The notes under the pieces are model-generated. The model saw only the letters and a list, made by a program, of their open reading frames with translations. It did no database searches and was not told the origin of the DNA. Both the position numbers and the translations under genes were made by a program. This document shows positions 40,541 through 40,568 of a stretch of DNA of 40,568 nt, one piece after another. The stretch comes from Mahella sp. (GTDB lineage: Bacteria; Bacillota; Clostridia; Mahellales; Mahellaceae), in assembly GCF_020054945.1 (NCBI RefSeq), contig NZ_JAIHAU010000018.1, positions 1 to 40,568 of the forward strand, read 5' to 3'. The number at the start of each line of letters is the position of its first letter. Within the stretch, counting starts at the first letter, position 1.

Positions 40541-40568
40541 TTAAATATAAAACAAACAAAAATCTCAA

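Noticed and set aside
1-40568. tRNA, rRNA, transposase, integrase or CRISPR array
   Set aside because: None was recognised on either strand by reading. A covariance-model scan would be needed to exclude small RNAs.

Overview
The window looks like chromosomal DNA from an anaerobic, flagellated Clostridia-type Bacillota. The evidence is GTP-type PEP carboxykinase, a diiron flavoprotein FprA, rubredoxin, an HrcA/CIRCE heat-shock element, a Bacillus-like comF-yvyF / flgM-flgN-flgK-flgL-fliW-csrA gene order, anaerobic sulfite reductase AsrABC, and consensus sigma-A promoters with strong Shine-Dalgarno sites. The heavy use of ATA isoleucine codons over the first ~32 kb recalls moderately thermophilic saccharolytic clostridia such as Mahella or Thermoanaerobacterales. 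That placement is an inference.

Layout. 1-1904: a frameshifted FtsH-family gene whose 3' end is duplicated tail-to-tail in a 217-bp near-perfect inverted repeat at the window edge. 1920-4702: a DUF362 protein and a divergent glycerol kinase served by back-to-back promoters. 4710-11731: a mannose-glycan cluster. GT4 glycosyltransferase, an (alpha/alpha)6-toroid-like protein and GDP-mannose pyrophosphorylase read leftward, and a 1156-residue protein with an N-terminal glycosyltransferase and a C-terminal GH130 domain reads rightward from an overlapping promoter. This is the best candidate for an incompletely described system, a make-and-recycle cycle for a beta-mannan. 11747-14739: MurJ flippase and FprA. 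14813-18627: the late flagellar operon flgM-flgN-flgK-flgL-fliW-csrA behind a sigma-D-type promoter, with an FlgL that lacks its C-terminal helix. 18683-21698: a GntR-ABC transporter-DUF4097 module that starts at a 36-bp perfect palindrome and splits the usual yvyF-flgM neighbourhood. 21780-25840: a ComK-like protein, RecD2, ComFC and YvyF, read from a perfect sigma-A promoter with a LexA-type box in its spacer. 26011-26361: a small YHS protein behind a CsoR-like operator. 26551-31978: pckG, a ClpC-type ATPase with an added zinc finger, CIRCE-controlled Hsp20, and rubredoxin.

32097-40568 differs in base and codon use (higher GC, ATC rather than ATA). It holds a LysR regulator divergent from a tightly packed run asrA-asrB-asrC-sirC-hemA-hemC-cobA/hemD. 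Sulfite reductase is thus encoded with much of the pathway for its siroheme cofactor. hemL and hemB are not in the window. The module looks acquired as a unit.

No rRNA, tRNA, CRISPR array or transposase was recognised. Genes of 52 residues or fewer (YHS protein, rubredoxin, a 34-codon leader ORF) were read directly from the DNA.
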